From positions 60,734 through 124,733 of the forward strand of contig PHAE01000001.1 in NCBI GenBank assembly GCA_002840285.1: DNA of 64,000 nucleotides. Direction: 5' to 3'. The position numbers and the translations under genes were made by a program. The DNA is from Firmicutes bacterium HGW-Firmicutes-11. GTDB taxonomy: Bacteria > Bacillota > Clostridia > Peptostreptococcales > Anaerovoracaceae. The notes under the pieces are model-generated. The model did not search any database, was not told the DNA's origin, and saw only the letters and a program-made list of their open reading frames with translations. Shown piece after piece: positions 43,609 to 51,857 of the stretch. Position 1 is the stretch's first letter. Each line of letters opens with the position of its first letter.

Positions 43609-43870
43609 ATTGATTCAATTCCTCAAGAAGTTCTTCGAGCTGTTGCTCATTGACTTCAATTTCCAATCCGCGGGGGATCGCTCTTTTCTTTTTCGCTGCG
43701 GCAAAGCACTGTGGACCCGGGCAAAGGTAAACGCCACGGCCATTTGCTTTTCCTGTTCGGTCGATCATGACGCCGCCTTCTTTTTTGGCAACGATGCGTA
43801 TCAATTGGTTTTTTGGCTTCGATTCCATGCAACCGACACAACGGCGCATCGGTGTTTTTTTCGTTTTCAA
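43589..43870 (-). CDS. rnpM: YlxR/RnpM-family protein (RNase P modulator)
   Basis: A 93-residue YlxR-family protein. It begins MKTKKTPMRRCVGCMESKPKNQL from a TTG start at 43870, with GGAGG 7 nt ahead; the ATG 21 bp later has no ribosome site and would lose the conserved N terminus. The central GRGVYLCPGPQCFAAAKKK matches the family. B. subtilis YlxR was recently described as binding RNase P RNA and modulating its activity. It fits the rimP-nusA-ylxR-ylxQ-infB order here. Confidence 0.9.
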   Translation of the reverse strand: MKTKKTPMRRCVGCMESKPKNQLIRIVAKKEGGVMIDRTGKANGRGVYLCPGPQCFAAAKKKRAIPRGLEIEVNEQQLEELLEELNQYEVKNP

Positions 43871-43881
43871 TGGAAGGCCTC

Positions 43882-44976
43882 CTATTCGAGTTCTTCTGAC
43901 AACTCTTCCGATCCTTCTTCTTCCTCTGCCTCCAGCGAGCTGGGGTAATACTGGCTGTGGCTCTTGATGTCTATCTTCCAACCGCAGAGTTTGGCAGCCA
44001 ATCTCACATTTTGTCCTTCCCGCCCGATCGCCAGGGACAGTTGATAATCCGGAACCACGACGGTTGCCGATCGTTCCTCTTCACTCAAGAACACACTTTC
44101 CACTTTCGCAGGGGACAACGCGCTGCTGATCATCACTTCCGGATCGTCGCTCCAGTTGATGATATCGATTTTTTCATTGAACAGTTCATCGACGACAGCC
44201 TGTACACGAATTCCTCTAGAACCCACGCAGGCACCGACGGGATCGATGTTTTCATCTTCCGTGAAGACTGCTATTTTCGTACGGGAACCGGCTTCCCGTG
44301 CAATGCTTTTGATTTCGACCAGGCCATCCTGGATCTCAGGAACTTCCAACTCGAACAGTCGCTTGACCAATCCGGGATGGGACCGGGACAGATAAACCTG
44401 AGGACCTTTTGTCGTCTTTTTGACATCCATGATGTAGACCTTAAGACGGCTGTTTACGATATATTTTTCCCCACGAACCTGTTCATTGACCGGTAGGATC
44501 CCTTCGGTCTTTCCCATGTTGATGAACACTGTTTCGTTGCTGATCCTATGGATGATCCCGGTCACGATCTCGCTCTGACGATTGATGTAGTCTTCATAGA
44601 TCATTCCGCGTTCCGCTTCTCTGATCCGCTGGACAACGACCTGTTTCGCCGTCTGTGCAGCGATGCGGCCAAAGTCTTTTGGGGTGACCTGGTATTCAAT
44701 GACATCGCCCAACTCGTATTCCGGATCGATCGCTCTTGCTTCTTCCAGGGACACTTCAATGAAAGGGTCGACGACTTCTTCCACAACGTCTCGTCTCATG
44801 AATACGTCGATATCGCCCTCTTCTCTGTCAATATTGACACGCACGTTCTGTGATGTGCCGTAATTTTTCTTGTATGCGGAAACCAGCGCAGACTCAATGG
44901 CTTCGATCAGCAGGTCTTTGGAAACCTCTTTTTCCTTTTCCAGGTCCTCCATCGCCATTATAAATTCTTTGTTCAT
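43882..44976 (-). CDS. nusA: transcription termination/antitermination factor NusA
   Basis: NusA binds RNA polymerase and modulates pausing, termination and antitermination. The 364-residue protein has an N-terminal polymerase-binding domain, an S1 domain (about 135-200, GIIHRISNETVFINMGKTEGILP), and two KH domains (VGACVGSRGIRVQAVVDEL and LAIGREGQNVRLAAKLCGW). As in other Firmicutes it lacks the acidic C-terminal repeats, although a short acidic tail ends the protein. AAGGAGG is 12 nt before the ATG. Confidence 0.96.
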   Translation of the reverse strand: MNKEFIMAMEDLEKEKEVSKDLLIEAIESALVSAYKKNYGTSQNVRVNIDREEGDIDVFMRRDVVEEVVDPFIEVSLEEARAIDPEYELGDVIEYQVTPKDFGRIAAQTAKQVVVQRIREAERGMIYEDYINRQSEIVTGIIHRISNETVFINMGKTEGILPVNEQVRGEKYIVNSRLKVYIMDVKKTTKGPQVYLSRSHPGLVKRLFELEVPEIQDGLVEIKSIAREAGSRTKIAVFTEDENIDPVGACVGSRGIRVQAVVDELFNEKIDIINWSDDPEVMISSALSPAKVESVFLSEEERSATVVVPDYQLSLAIGREGQNVRLAAKLCGWKIDIKSHSQYYPSSLEAEEEEGSEELSEELE

Positions 44977-44993
44977 CTCTAACAGTTGCCTCC

Positions 44994-45479
44994 TTAAAAA
45001 ATGATTGCAAGTTTTACTTTTGATACTTTTTCTCTGGGGAGTGTGATCGACTCTCCATTTTCCAACTCTATTGTGATCGTCTCACTGTTGTAATCCGATA
45101 GTTTTCCAAACAGGTTCCGTTTGCCTCCGATGCTCTCGTACAGCCGCACGTCGACTTGCGCTCCCCGGTATCTGGCATAGTCCTTTTCCTTCAACAGAGG
45201 CCGATCCATGCCCGGCGATGATACTTCCAGATAATAGTTTTGTTCGATCGGATCAGTCTCGTCAAGCTTTGCAGCGAGATAGCGGCTTACGATCTCGCAA
45301 TCGTCCGTGCCCACGTTTCCTGGCCAGTCCCCGTCTCGTTCCGGGCTCTTTTCAATGAACACCCGGAGATACCAATCCTTTTGCTCCTTGACGAATTCAA
45401 GGTGATAAAGCTCATACCCCTGCTCTTTTAAGAATGGTTCCAGCATAACAGTGACCAGTTCTGTGACCCGTTTTGACAT
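44994..45479 (-). CDS. rimP: ribosome maturation factor RimP
   Basis: RimP assists 30S subunit maturation. The 161-residue protein has the N-terminal alpha/beta domain with YELYHLEFVKEQKDWYLRVFIE, VSRYLAAKLDE and YYLEVSSPGMDRPL, and a C-terminal SH3-like domain ending VSKVKLAIIF. It is the first gene of the rimP-nusA-rnpM-ylxQ-infB-rbfA transcript, 17 bp before nusA, and is preceded by an attenuator-like leader. Confidence 0.95.
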   Translation of the reverse strand: MSKRVTELVTVMLEPFLKEQGYELYHLEFVKEQKDWYLRVFIEKSPERDGDWPGNVGTDDCEIVSRYLAAKLDETDPIEQNYYLEVSSPGMDRPLLKEKDYARYRGAQVDVRLYESIGGKRNLFGKLSDYNSETITIELENGESITLPREKVSKVKLAIIF

Positions 45480-45505
45480 ATGATTTCTCCGTTCCGGCGA
45501 CTGAC

Positions 45506-45537
45506 AAAAATCAAAGAGTGGGATTTCCCACTCTTTG
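45506..45537 (-). promoter_or_regulatory. attenuator-like terminator hairpin in the rimP leader
   Basis: Within the leader, a perfect 12-bp stem CAAAGAGTGGGA / TCCCACTCTTTG (45512-45537) is followed on the minus strand by ATTTTTG. It lies between the promoter and rimP, so transcription must read through it to reach nusA and infB. That is the design of an attenuated leader, for example one sensitive to NusA. I did not find an obvious competing antiterminator. Confidence 0.7.
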
Positions 45538-45575
45538 CAACAACCAATACGCCGTAATATTTCTATTACATTGGA

Positions 45576-45604
45576 ATAGTATCACATGTCTCCCAATTTT
45601 GCAA
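45576..45604 (-). promoter_or_regulatory. promoter of the rimP-nusA-infB operon
   Basis: Minus strand: -35 TTGCAA (45599-45604), 17-bp spacer, -10 TACTAT (45576-45581). Predicted start near 45569 gives a 90-nt leader containing the attenuator. Confidence 0.7.
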
Positions 45605-45637
45605 GCGGTAATCCGTTGACCAAAGACGAAATATTCC

Positions 45638-45666
45638 TTGACACGGATATGCCCGAATGGTAATAT
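45638..45666 (+). promoter_or_regulatory. promoter of the five-tRNA cluster
   Basis: Plus strand: -35 TTGACA (45638-45643), 17-bp spacer, -10 TAATAT (45661-45666), about 24 bp before the first predicted RNA base of the Met tRNA region. It is divergent from the rimP promoter with 33 bp between the -35 boxes. Confidence 0.8.
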
Positions 45667-45696
45667 CTTTGTTGCGACGTAAGATATTGTTCGCAT

Positions 45697-45773
45697 GGCG
45701 GTGTAGCTTAGTTGGTCAGAGCGTCCGGTTCATACCCGGAAGGTCGGTGGTTCGACTCCACTCGCCGCTACCA
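45697..45773 (+). tRNA. tRNA-Met (anticodon CAT)
   Basis: A 77-nt tRNA with encoded CCA. The acceptor stem GGCGGTG/CGCCGCT includes wobble pairs, and the anticodon arm CCGG-TTCATAC-CCGG reads CAT. The first pair is G-T, unlike the mismatched C1-A72 of initiator tRNAs, so it is an elongator tRNA-Met. Confidence 0.93.
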
Positions 45774-45791
45774 TTTTCAAAATATGGCCAT

Positions 45792-45868
45792 GGTCCGGTA
45801 GTTCAGTTGGTTAGAATGCCAGCCTGTCACGCTGGAGGTCGTCGGTTCGAGCCCGATCCGGATCGCCA
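45792..45868 (+). tRNA. tRNA-Asp (anticodon GTC)
   Basis: A 77-nt tRNA. Acceptor GGTCCGG/CCGGATC, discriminator G, encoded CCA, and anticodon loop CTGTCAC reading GTC. Aspartate identity elements (G34, U35, C36, G73) agree. Confidence 0.96.
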
Positions 45869-45874
45869 TATTAT

Positions 45875-45951
45875 GGTGGGTATAGTCAAGTGGTTAAGAC
45901 ACAGGGTTGTGGCTCCTGCATTCGTGGGTTCGAATCCCATTACCCACCCCA
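45875..45951 (+). tRNA. tRNA-His (anticodon GTG)
   Basis: The anticodon loop TTGTGGC reads GTG. The 5' end carries the extra G at -1 (45875) facing discriminator C73, the hallmark of tRNA-His. Acceptor GTGGGTA/TACCCAC pairs fully and CCA is encoded. Confidence 0.96.
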
Positions 45952-45967
45952 TTTAAATTCAAAGTGT

Positions 45968-46042
45968 TGGGGTATCGCCAAGCGGTAAGGCAACGGACTC
46001 TGACTCCGTCATTCGCAGGTTCGAATCCTGCTACCCTAGCCA
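45968..46042 (+). tRNA. tRNA-Gln (anticodon CTG)
   Basis: A 75-nt tRNA with acceptor TGGGGTA/TACCCTA, discriminator G, encoded CCA and anticodon loop CTCTGAC reading CTG. The weak first U-A pair is typical of tRNA-Gln. This isoacceptor reads only CAG; one with TTG must be elsewhere. Confidence 0.95.
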
Positions 46043-46046
46043 ACAC

Positions 46047-46121
<75 letters not shown>

Positions 46122-46123
46122 AA

Positions 46124-46154
46124 AAACCTGCAATTGGATGATTGCGGGTTTTTA
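46124..46154 (+). terminator. terminator of the tRNA cluster
   Basis: Stem AACCTGCAAT / ATTGCGGGTT (one wobble) with a 6-nt loop, followed by TTTT on the plus strand. It begins 3 bp after tRNA-Cys and ends 17 bp before the EamA transporter ATG. Confidence 0.8.
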
Positions 46155-46171
46155 CTTTCAACCTGTTACCT

Positions 46172-47056
46172 ATGAAGGAGGATACGGCCATCAGCGCTTC
46201 CGATCCAAAAACCAGGGCTATGTTATATATGGTTCTCTGCGCCGTGCTATGGAGCACTGCAGGGATCTTCATCAAATGGATCCCCTGGAACCCGCTTGCG
46301 ATCGCAGGTATGCGGAGTCTCATTTCCGCCGTGTTGTATCTGTTCTATATGAGGTACCGTAAGACGACATTTGTGTTCAACCGTTATTCATTTTTGTCGG
46401 GATTTTTTCTTTGTGGAACCTTCATGTTTTTTGTAGTTGCAAACAAACTGACAACAGCAGCGAATGCGATCGTGCTGCAGTTCACCGCTCCGATCTTTAT
46501 TTTAGTTCTGTCCGCGTTGATTTTCCATCAAAAGTTTCGCGCCTATGACATCATCACCGTAGCCGCCACCACGATCGGTATTTCGTTGTTCTTTCTGGAC
46601 CGGCTGGCAGGTGGCTACCTGACCGGAAATCTGCTGGCGATCCTTGCCGGTCTCTTTTTTGCTTCGATGTTCATCACAACAAGTCGCGCCGGCGAAACCT
46701 CCAGAATGAGCGGCATTCTCCTTGGCCACTTGATGACTGCAGTGATCGGCATTCCCTTCCTTTTCATCTATTCGACTCCGGTGACAACTTCCTCCGTGCT
46801 GGGCATTCTTTTCTTAGGAATATTTCAACTCGGTATTCCTTACATACTATACGGACTTGCTATCAAACACTGTTCTCCCCTGGCCTGCTCCCTGATCAGC
46901 GCCATTGAACCTCTCCTAAACCCCTTATGGGTCTTTCTCTTCTTTCATGAAGTCCCGGGCTTTTTTGCTTTGATCGGCGGTGCTATCGTGATCGGTTCCG
47001 TCGTTTCCTGGTGCATTCTAAGCAATCGCGCGGTAGCGTCCCGCAATTCCAGATGA
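46172..47056 (+). CDS. EamA/DMT-family transporter
   Basis: A 294-residue drug/metabolite-type transporter with about ten membrane segments in two EamA repeats. Typical features are VLCAVLWSTAGIFIKW in the first helix, VANKLTTAANAIVLQFTAPIF in spaced form, and SLISAIEPLLNPLWVFLFFHEVPG in the second repeat. Substrate is unknown. The start is uncertain: the ATG at 46172 has no ribosome site, because the good AAGGAGG (46175-46181) is inside the reading frame just after it, pointing to in-frame ATC at 46190. The ATGs at 46220 and 46232 are alternatives. The upstream terminator means it needs its own promoter, which I could not locate. Confidence 0.85.
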   Translation: MKEDTAISASDPKTRAMLYMVLCAVLWSTAGIFIKWIPWNPLAIAGMRSLISAVLYLFYMRYRKTTFVFNRYSFLSGFFLCGTFMFFVVANKLTTAANAIVLQFTAPIFILVLSALIFHQKFRAYDIITVAATTIGISLFFLDRLAGGYLTGNLLAILAGLFFASMFITTSRAGETSRMSGILLGHLMTAVIGIPFLFIYSTPVTTSSVLGILFLGIFQLGIPYILYGLAIKHCSPLACSLISAIEPLLNPLWVFLFFHEVPGFFALIGGAIVIGSVVSWCILSNRAVASRNSR

Positions 47057-47106
47057 TATACTGTCCCTAAGATCAATCTCGGTATACCAAAAGGAGACAA
47101 GTGTTG

Positions 47107-48945
47107 ATGAAAACCAGCAAGCACATCTCTCGTAAGAGAAAAACCCGCATCAATTTGTACACTATGCTGAACAGCTTGCCTTTTGATGTCTGGTTCAAAG
47201 ATGTCGACGGGAAATATCTCTATGTCAATGACAGTTTTATCGAATACACAGGAAAAACCAGAGAAGAAACTATCGGTAAAAGCGACTACGATCTATATCC
47301 GAAAGAAGAAGCGGACATCTACGTCGAGAGCGACCGGGCAGCTCTATCCGGTATGCGTCCAGGTTTTTACGAGTCCGAGTATCGGCCTGGGAGATTCAAA
47401 GAAGAATATAAAGCACCCGCTTTTGACCGTGACGGCAATGTGATCGGCTCTACAGGTTTTTCCAGAGACATCACTGATCGTGTTGCGATCAGCGAGGAAC
47501 TCAAACGTAGTGAACGTCGATTCCGCGCAATTTTTGAAGAAGCCCCTTTAGGTGTTGGCGTATTCGATTCTATTAACGGAAATGCTATTATGGTCAATTC
47601 TAAATTTGTGGCGATCGTAGGCCATTCCCTTGAAGAAATCAATCGCATGCAGTGGTCTGAGTATTCTCACCCAGACGAGATCCAGGAAAACTTGGATAAC
47701 ATGGCACGGCTCATGAACAATGAGATCACCGGCTTTTGTATGAACAAACGTTATATTAAAAGTGATGGCTCCATCGTTTGGGCCAACATGACGATCGCAC
47801 CGATCAATGACCCGGATACCCAATTCCCTCAGCACCTTTGCATGATACAAGATGTGACCGCGCAAAAGGAGAAGGAACAGGAGATTCTCTATCTGAACTA
47901 CCATGACGTTTTGACCGGCTTGAACAACCGGGCGTTTTACGATGAGGAAAAAAAGCGACTGGACACGGAGCGGCAACTTCCGATCTCGATCATTGTTGGC
48001 GATATCAACGGTCTGAAACTTGCAAACGACATGTTCGGCCATGTCACTGGAGATCGGCTTCTGGTTGAGGTCGCATCCATCTTGAAAGCCAGTTGTCGCG
48101 GGGAGGATATCATATCCCGCGTTGGCGGAGATGAGTTTGCCATTCTCCTTCCTCAGACAAATTATGAATATGCACAGCGTATCTGCAAGCGGATCTATGA
48201 AAATTGTGAAATGAGCCTGCGTGATTCTCATGATCGGGATGTACTGGTTCCCAGCATCTCCTTGGGTATCGCTACGAAGATTTCCGTTCTACAGCGCCTG
48301 GACGACGTCGAAAAGGAAGCAGAAGAAGCCATGTACCGAAGGAAGCTCTTAGAAAGAAAGAGCATGCACAGTTCCCTTTTGAATGCAATCAAAGCGACCA
48401 TGCTGGAAAAAAACAACGAGACCGAAGCGCATGCCGGACGTCTGATCCATCTGTCGCAGAACATGGGTAGAACGCTCGGCCTTTCGGATGAAGAAATCAA
48501 CGATCTCGAGCTTTTGGCGACTCTCCACGACCTTGGCAAAATCAGCATGCCGGATGGTATTTTGGATAAGCCAGGACCGTTGAATGAAGAAGAATGGTTG
48601 GAAATGAAACGTCACCCGGAGATCGGCTACCGGATCGCCCAATCCACTCCCGAGCTTCAATCCATCGCAGACGGGATTTTGAATCATCATGAGAAATGGG
48701 ATGGAAGCGGCTATCCCCAAGGTCTCTCAGGAGAAACGATCCCATTGGTGGCAAGAATCATTGCCATCGTAGACGCCTATGATGCCATGACCCAGGATCG
48801 GTCCTATCGCAAAGCGAAATCTCACGAAGAGGCTTTGCGAGAGATTCATGACAATGCGGGCACGCAATTCGATCCAAAGCTCGCTAAACTTTTTATTCAG
48901 CAGTTTCCAGAATATTCAACTATTTTTTACCCAGAGCATTTATGA
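47107..48945 (+). CDS. PAS-PAS-GGDEF-HD-GYP c-di-GMP turnover protein
   Basis: A 612-residue cytoplasmic sensor with two PAS domains (about 20-115, with DVWFKDVDGKYLYVNDSF, and about 140-260), a GGDEF diguanylate cyclase domain (about 265-425, intact VGGDEFAIL) and an HD-GYP phosphodiesterase domain (about 435-610, HDLGKISMPDGILDKPG, HHEKWDGSGYPQGLSG and VDAYDAMT). Both making and breaking c-di-GMP are possible, as both motifs are intact. Three stacked starts exist (GTG 47101, TTG 47104, ATG 47107) after AAGGAG; I prefer ATG although the GTG or TTG spacing is also good. It has no membrane segment, so it probably senses a cytoplasmic signal. Confidence 0.92.
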   Translation: MKTSKHISRKRKTRINLYTMLNSLPFDVWFKDVDGKYLYVNDSFIEYTGKTREETIGKSDYDLYPKEEADIYVESDRAALSGMRPGFYESEYRPGRFKEEYKAPAFDRDGNVIGSTGFSRDITDRVAISEELKRSERRFRAIFEEAPLGVGVFDSINGNAIMVNSKFVAIVGHSLEEINRMQWSEYSHPDEIQENLDNMARLMNNEITGFCMNKRYIKSDGSIVWANMTIAPINDPDTQFPQHLCMIQDVTAQKEKEQEILYLNYHDVLTGLNNRAFYDEEKKRLDTERQLPISIIVGDINGLKLANDMFGHVTGDRLLVEVASILKASCRGEDIISRVGGDEFAILLPQTNYEYAQRICKRIYENCEMSLRDSHDRDVLVPSISLGIATKISVLQRLDDVEKEAEEAMYRRKLLERKSMHSSLLNAIKATMLEKNNETEAHAGRLIHLSQNMGRTLGLSDEEINDLELLATLHDLGKISMPDGILDKPGPLNEEEWLEMKRHPEIGYRIAQSTPELQSIADGILNHHEKWDGSGYPQGLSGETIPLVARIIAIVDAYDAMTQDRSYRKAKSHEEALREIHDNAGTQFDPKLAKLFIQQFPEYSTIFYPEHL

Positions 48946-49015
48946 TCCTGTGATCGGTGGTATACTATTGACAGAAGCCCAACGTTGTTACAACAGTATT
49001 GCAGGGGGTGATGTC

Positions 49016-49441
49016 ATGAATCGTATCTTAGTTCCTATCGATGGATCCAGATGTTCCCAGATGGCCATGGAAAAAGCAAAGGAAATGGCTGTCGCGTTTG
49101 GCAGCTCCGTCGTCCTTCTCCACGTCAACGACTTTTATCAGCACGTATCCGTTTTTAAAATGACCGACGTGGAACAAATGTTCATGGCCCAGTTTGACCA
49201 ACTCTCAAAGGATATATTGGAGGATGGAAAAGCTTTCTTTTCAGAAATCGCCGACCGTCTGGAAACCGTCCAGCTCGAGGGCAATGTGGCAAATAGAATC
49301 ATCGAATATGCAAATGACAACAAGTTTGACATGGTGATCATGGGTTCCAGAGGAAAGACGGGATCGTTGAAATTTCTCGTCGGTGGCGTTGCCCACAAGG
49401 TTGCTCTCAATGTAGAGGCATCCATATTGTTGGTCCGCTGA
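49016..49441 (+). CDS. universal stress protein, UspA family
   Basis: A 141-residue universal stress protein. It begins MNRILVPIDGSRCSQMAMEKA and ends with the ATP-binding signature GSRGKTGSLKFLVGGVAHKV in the usual GxxGxxxxxxxxGS order. The ATG at 49016 follows AGGGGGTGATGTC, while longer in-frame forms overlap the preceding gene. An extended -10-like TGGTATACT lies near 48957-48965 between the genes. It has a terminator and no operon partner. Function is probably in stress survival, but no target is visible. Confidence 0.9.
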   Translation: MNRILVPIDGSRCSQMAMEKAKEMAVAFGSSVVLLHVNDFYQHVSVFKMTDVEQMFMAQFDQLSKDILEDGKAFFSEIADRLETVQLEGNVANRIIEYANDNKFDMVIMGSRGKTGSLKFLVGGVAHKVALNVEASILLVR

Positions 49442-49465
49442 CCATTCATTACGTTATACGAAACC

Positions 49466-49488
49466 CACTCCCGGTAACGGGAGTGTTT
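49466..49488 (+). terminator. terminator after the universal stress protein gene
   Basis: Perfect 8-bp stem CACTCCCG / CGGGAGTG with loop GTAA, then TTTCCTTCT on the plus strand. Confidence 0.75.
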
Positions 49489-49544
49489 CCTTCTCCGGAA
49501 CTTTTTTATTTCCCTAGCGTCTATTGGGTATGGAGGTGATTCAA

Positions 49545-51857
49545 ATGCTACAAAACACAAATCAAAAACGACGCCGGTCAATGGCATTGCCCATTTTCCT
49601 TGCGTTACTGATCTTCACCATCGCGGGAGTTGCTTTTGCTGGTGCGATGGATTTGAACGAAGCGAAAAGCACACATATTTTCTTCCACACAGGCAGTCCA
49701 TTATTGCTGGATGGGGACCAAATACTTCCCCTTGATCCAGCGAATCCCGATGTTGCTGCCACGGTGATCAACGATCGAACTCTTCTGCCTTTGCGGTCCT
49801 TTGCGGAACACTTTGGTGCTGAAGTTTCCTATGATGCAGTTTCCCGTACGGCGATCATCGATCACGAGGGTGTCCGTTATAAATTCCCGATCGGTCAGAA
49901 GAAGTACATTATAGAAACCGCTGGCAGCAGCAAAGAAGTCGTCATGGATACCGGATCTATGATTCTCAACAGTAGAACCATGGTTCCCCTTCGTGTTCTC
50001 TGCGAAGACGTGTTTGAGCAAAAGGTTTCTTATTACAACAGAGTGATCGCGGTTGGCGATACGGAGATCAACCTTCAATATCAAGCGACGTTAATAAAAC
50101 AAGTCAAGGATCGGATCGGCGTAGCCGTGAAGGCAAGAACCTTGGCTGAAGTCAAACTCGCCCTGTCTGGTGGAAGCCAATACGTCTTTGGCCGCGACAT
50201 CGCTGTTGAAGGAGAAAAGACAGAAGCCGAGGCACCTTCTGCCGCACCGGTCAACGGCGCCGGCGATTCCGCTTCTGACGGCGGATCTAGCGGAAGCTAT
50301 TCCAACACCAATGCTCAAGTCGAAGGAATCGATGAAGCAGACATCGTGAAGACCGATGGCAAAAATATCTATATCGTTGCGGAAGCCGCCGTGCGAATCG
50401 TCTCGGCTGACAATGGCGCTATGGATGAAATCGGCCTGCTTCGCGTCGGTGACAAAAAAGTTGTTCAGGAAATGTTCCTGGACGGCGACCGGCTGGTTCT
50501 GCTTGGCACAAGAAATGAATACAACCGTTATGAGCCGATGTACATTGATGGCGGCGCAGCGGATGGCGAAGCAGTGGAGAAAATGATCATGCCCCCCTAT
50601 GATCCCGGCAAGTCCTTTAGCTTTGTCGATGTCTATGACATCTCTGATCCTGCCGATCCACAATTGTTGAAAAGCCATGAAATGGAAGGTTACTATCAGA
50701 CCAGCAGAAAGAACGGCGACATCGTCTATATGGTGAGCAATACCTACTCCTATGGAGGGATCATTCTCCCCATGGTCAGGGACACCGCTACCGGTGATGT
50801 CGCGAAAGAAATCGCGCTGGATGATGTGATGATCCTTCCCGCATACCCGTCCCAGGGCTTTGTGGTCATATCGGCGATCAATATAGAAACAGAAGAAAAA
50901 GCATCCGTTGAAGCGATCGCTGCTTCTGGTACGGTAACTTACATGAACGATCACGCTCTTTATGTTGCCTCGTCTGATTTCAATGGCAACACAGCGGTCA
51001 CCAAGTTTTCCGTCAGCGGACTCAGTGTTGGTTATGCCGGTTCTGGAATCGTGAAAGGCTATCTGATCAATCAGTTTTCCATGGATGAGCATGAAAACCA
51101 TCTGCGGGTCGCTACAACGACCTGGGATGGCGGCAACCACCTCTTCGTTTTGGATCCTTCCATGAATGTGGTTGGTTCCGTGACTGGCCTTGCTGAAGGA
51201 GAAACCATTTATTCCGTAAGATTCCTGGGAGACAGAGGATATATCGTCACCTTCCGGACCATTGACCCACTCTTTGTGTTCGACCTATCTGATCCGAAGG
51301 CGCCGAAAGTCACCGGCGAATTGAAGATCCCGGGATTCAGCAATTACCTTCATCCGATCAGCGAAAACTTCTTGCTGGGGATCGGAATGGATACTTTTGA
51401 AATCTATCAGAGGGACAGAGATGGAAAAGAGATCGTCATCGGCACCCGTCAGGGCGGAATCAAGATCTCTCTCTTTGATGTATCTGACATGGGAAAACCG
51501 GTAGAAGTATCCCAATATGTGCTTGGAGATGCCGGAAGCTACTCAGAGGCCCTCTATAACCACAAGGCCATCATGTTTGACGAAGCTCGCAAACTGCTGG
51601 CATTCGATGCTTCAGTGACATCGGATCCTACCTCATATAAATTCCAGCAGGGAGCAGCCGTCATAAGTTACGAAGGAAACGATCTGTCCAGGGAAGCCTT
51701 CCTCGTATCCGTACCGACAGAACACTATGGAAGCGACATTCCTTATGGACGCAGAGTGCTTTACATCGGTGATGAACTGTACTATGTCCAAGGCGGCAAA
51801 ATCAGTTCTTACGATTACAGCAGCTTCCGCGGTATCGATTCCCTCACCTTGTTCTAA
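49545..51857 (+). CDS. secreted beta-propeller protein with copper-amine-oxidase-like N-terminal domain
   Basis: A 770-residue exported protein. The start at 49545 follows GGAGGTG at 6 nt. A signal peptide (LPIFLALLIFTIAGVAFAGA) is followed by a copper-amine-oxidase-like N-terminal stalk domain, about 45-180, with INDRTLLPLRSFAEHFGA and NSRTMVPLRVLCED. After a Ser/Gly/Ala linker, VEGIDEADIVKTDGKNIYI near 260 begins the secreted beta-propeller domain that runs to the end, with blades holding VDVYDISDPADPQL and VFDLSDPKAPKVTGE. No catalytic residues are evident. A surface scaffold or ligand-binding role is likely. Confidence 0.85.
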   Translation: MLQNTNQKRRRSMALPIFLALLIFTIAGVAFAGAMDLNEAKSTHIFFHTGSPLLLDGDQILPLDPANPDVAATVINDRTLLPLRSFAEHFGAEVSYDAVSRTAIIDHEGVRYKFPIGQKKYIIETAGSSKEVVMDTGSMILNSRTMVPLRVLCEDVFEQKVSYYNRVIAVGDTEINLQYQATLIKQVKDRIGVAVKARTLAEVKLALSGGSQYVFGRDIAVEGEKTEAEAPSAAPVNGAGDSASDGGSSGSYSNTNAQVEGIDEADIVKTDGKNIYIVAEAAVRIVSADNGAMDEIGLLRVGDKKVVQEMFLDGDRLVLLGTRNEYNRYEPMYIDGGAADGEAVEKMIMPPYDPGKSFSFVDVYDISDPADPQLLKSHEMEGYYQTSRKNGDIVYMVSNTYSYGGIILPMVRDTATGDVAKEIALDDVMILPAYPSQGFVVISAINIETEEKASVEAIAASGTVTYMNDHALYVASSDFNGNTAVTKFSVSGLSVGYAGSGIVKGYLINQFSMDEHENHLRVATTTWDGGNHLFVLDPSMNVVGSVTGLAEGETIYSVRFLGDRGYIVTFRTIDPLFVFDLSDPKAPKVTGELKIPGFSNYLHPISENFLLGIGMDTFEIYQRDRDGKEIVIGTRQGGIKISLFDVSDMGKPVEVSQYVLGDAGSYSEALYNHKAIMFDEARKLLAFDASVTSDPTSYKFQQGAAVISYEGNDLSREAFLVSVPTEHYGSDIPYGRRVLYIGDELYYVQGGKISSYDYSSFRGIDSLTLF

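Noticed and set aside
43589..43870. rnpM beginning at the ATG near 43849
   Set aside because: It lacks a ribosome site and removes the conserved MKTKKTP start; the TTG at 43870 has GGAGG at 7 nt.
45506..45537. The hairpin as terminator for the plus-strand tRNA direction or for an unseen gene
   Set aside because: The T-run follows the stem only on the minus strand, and no minus-strand gene lies between it and the rimP promoter.
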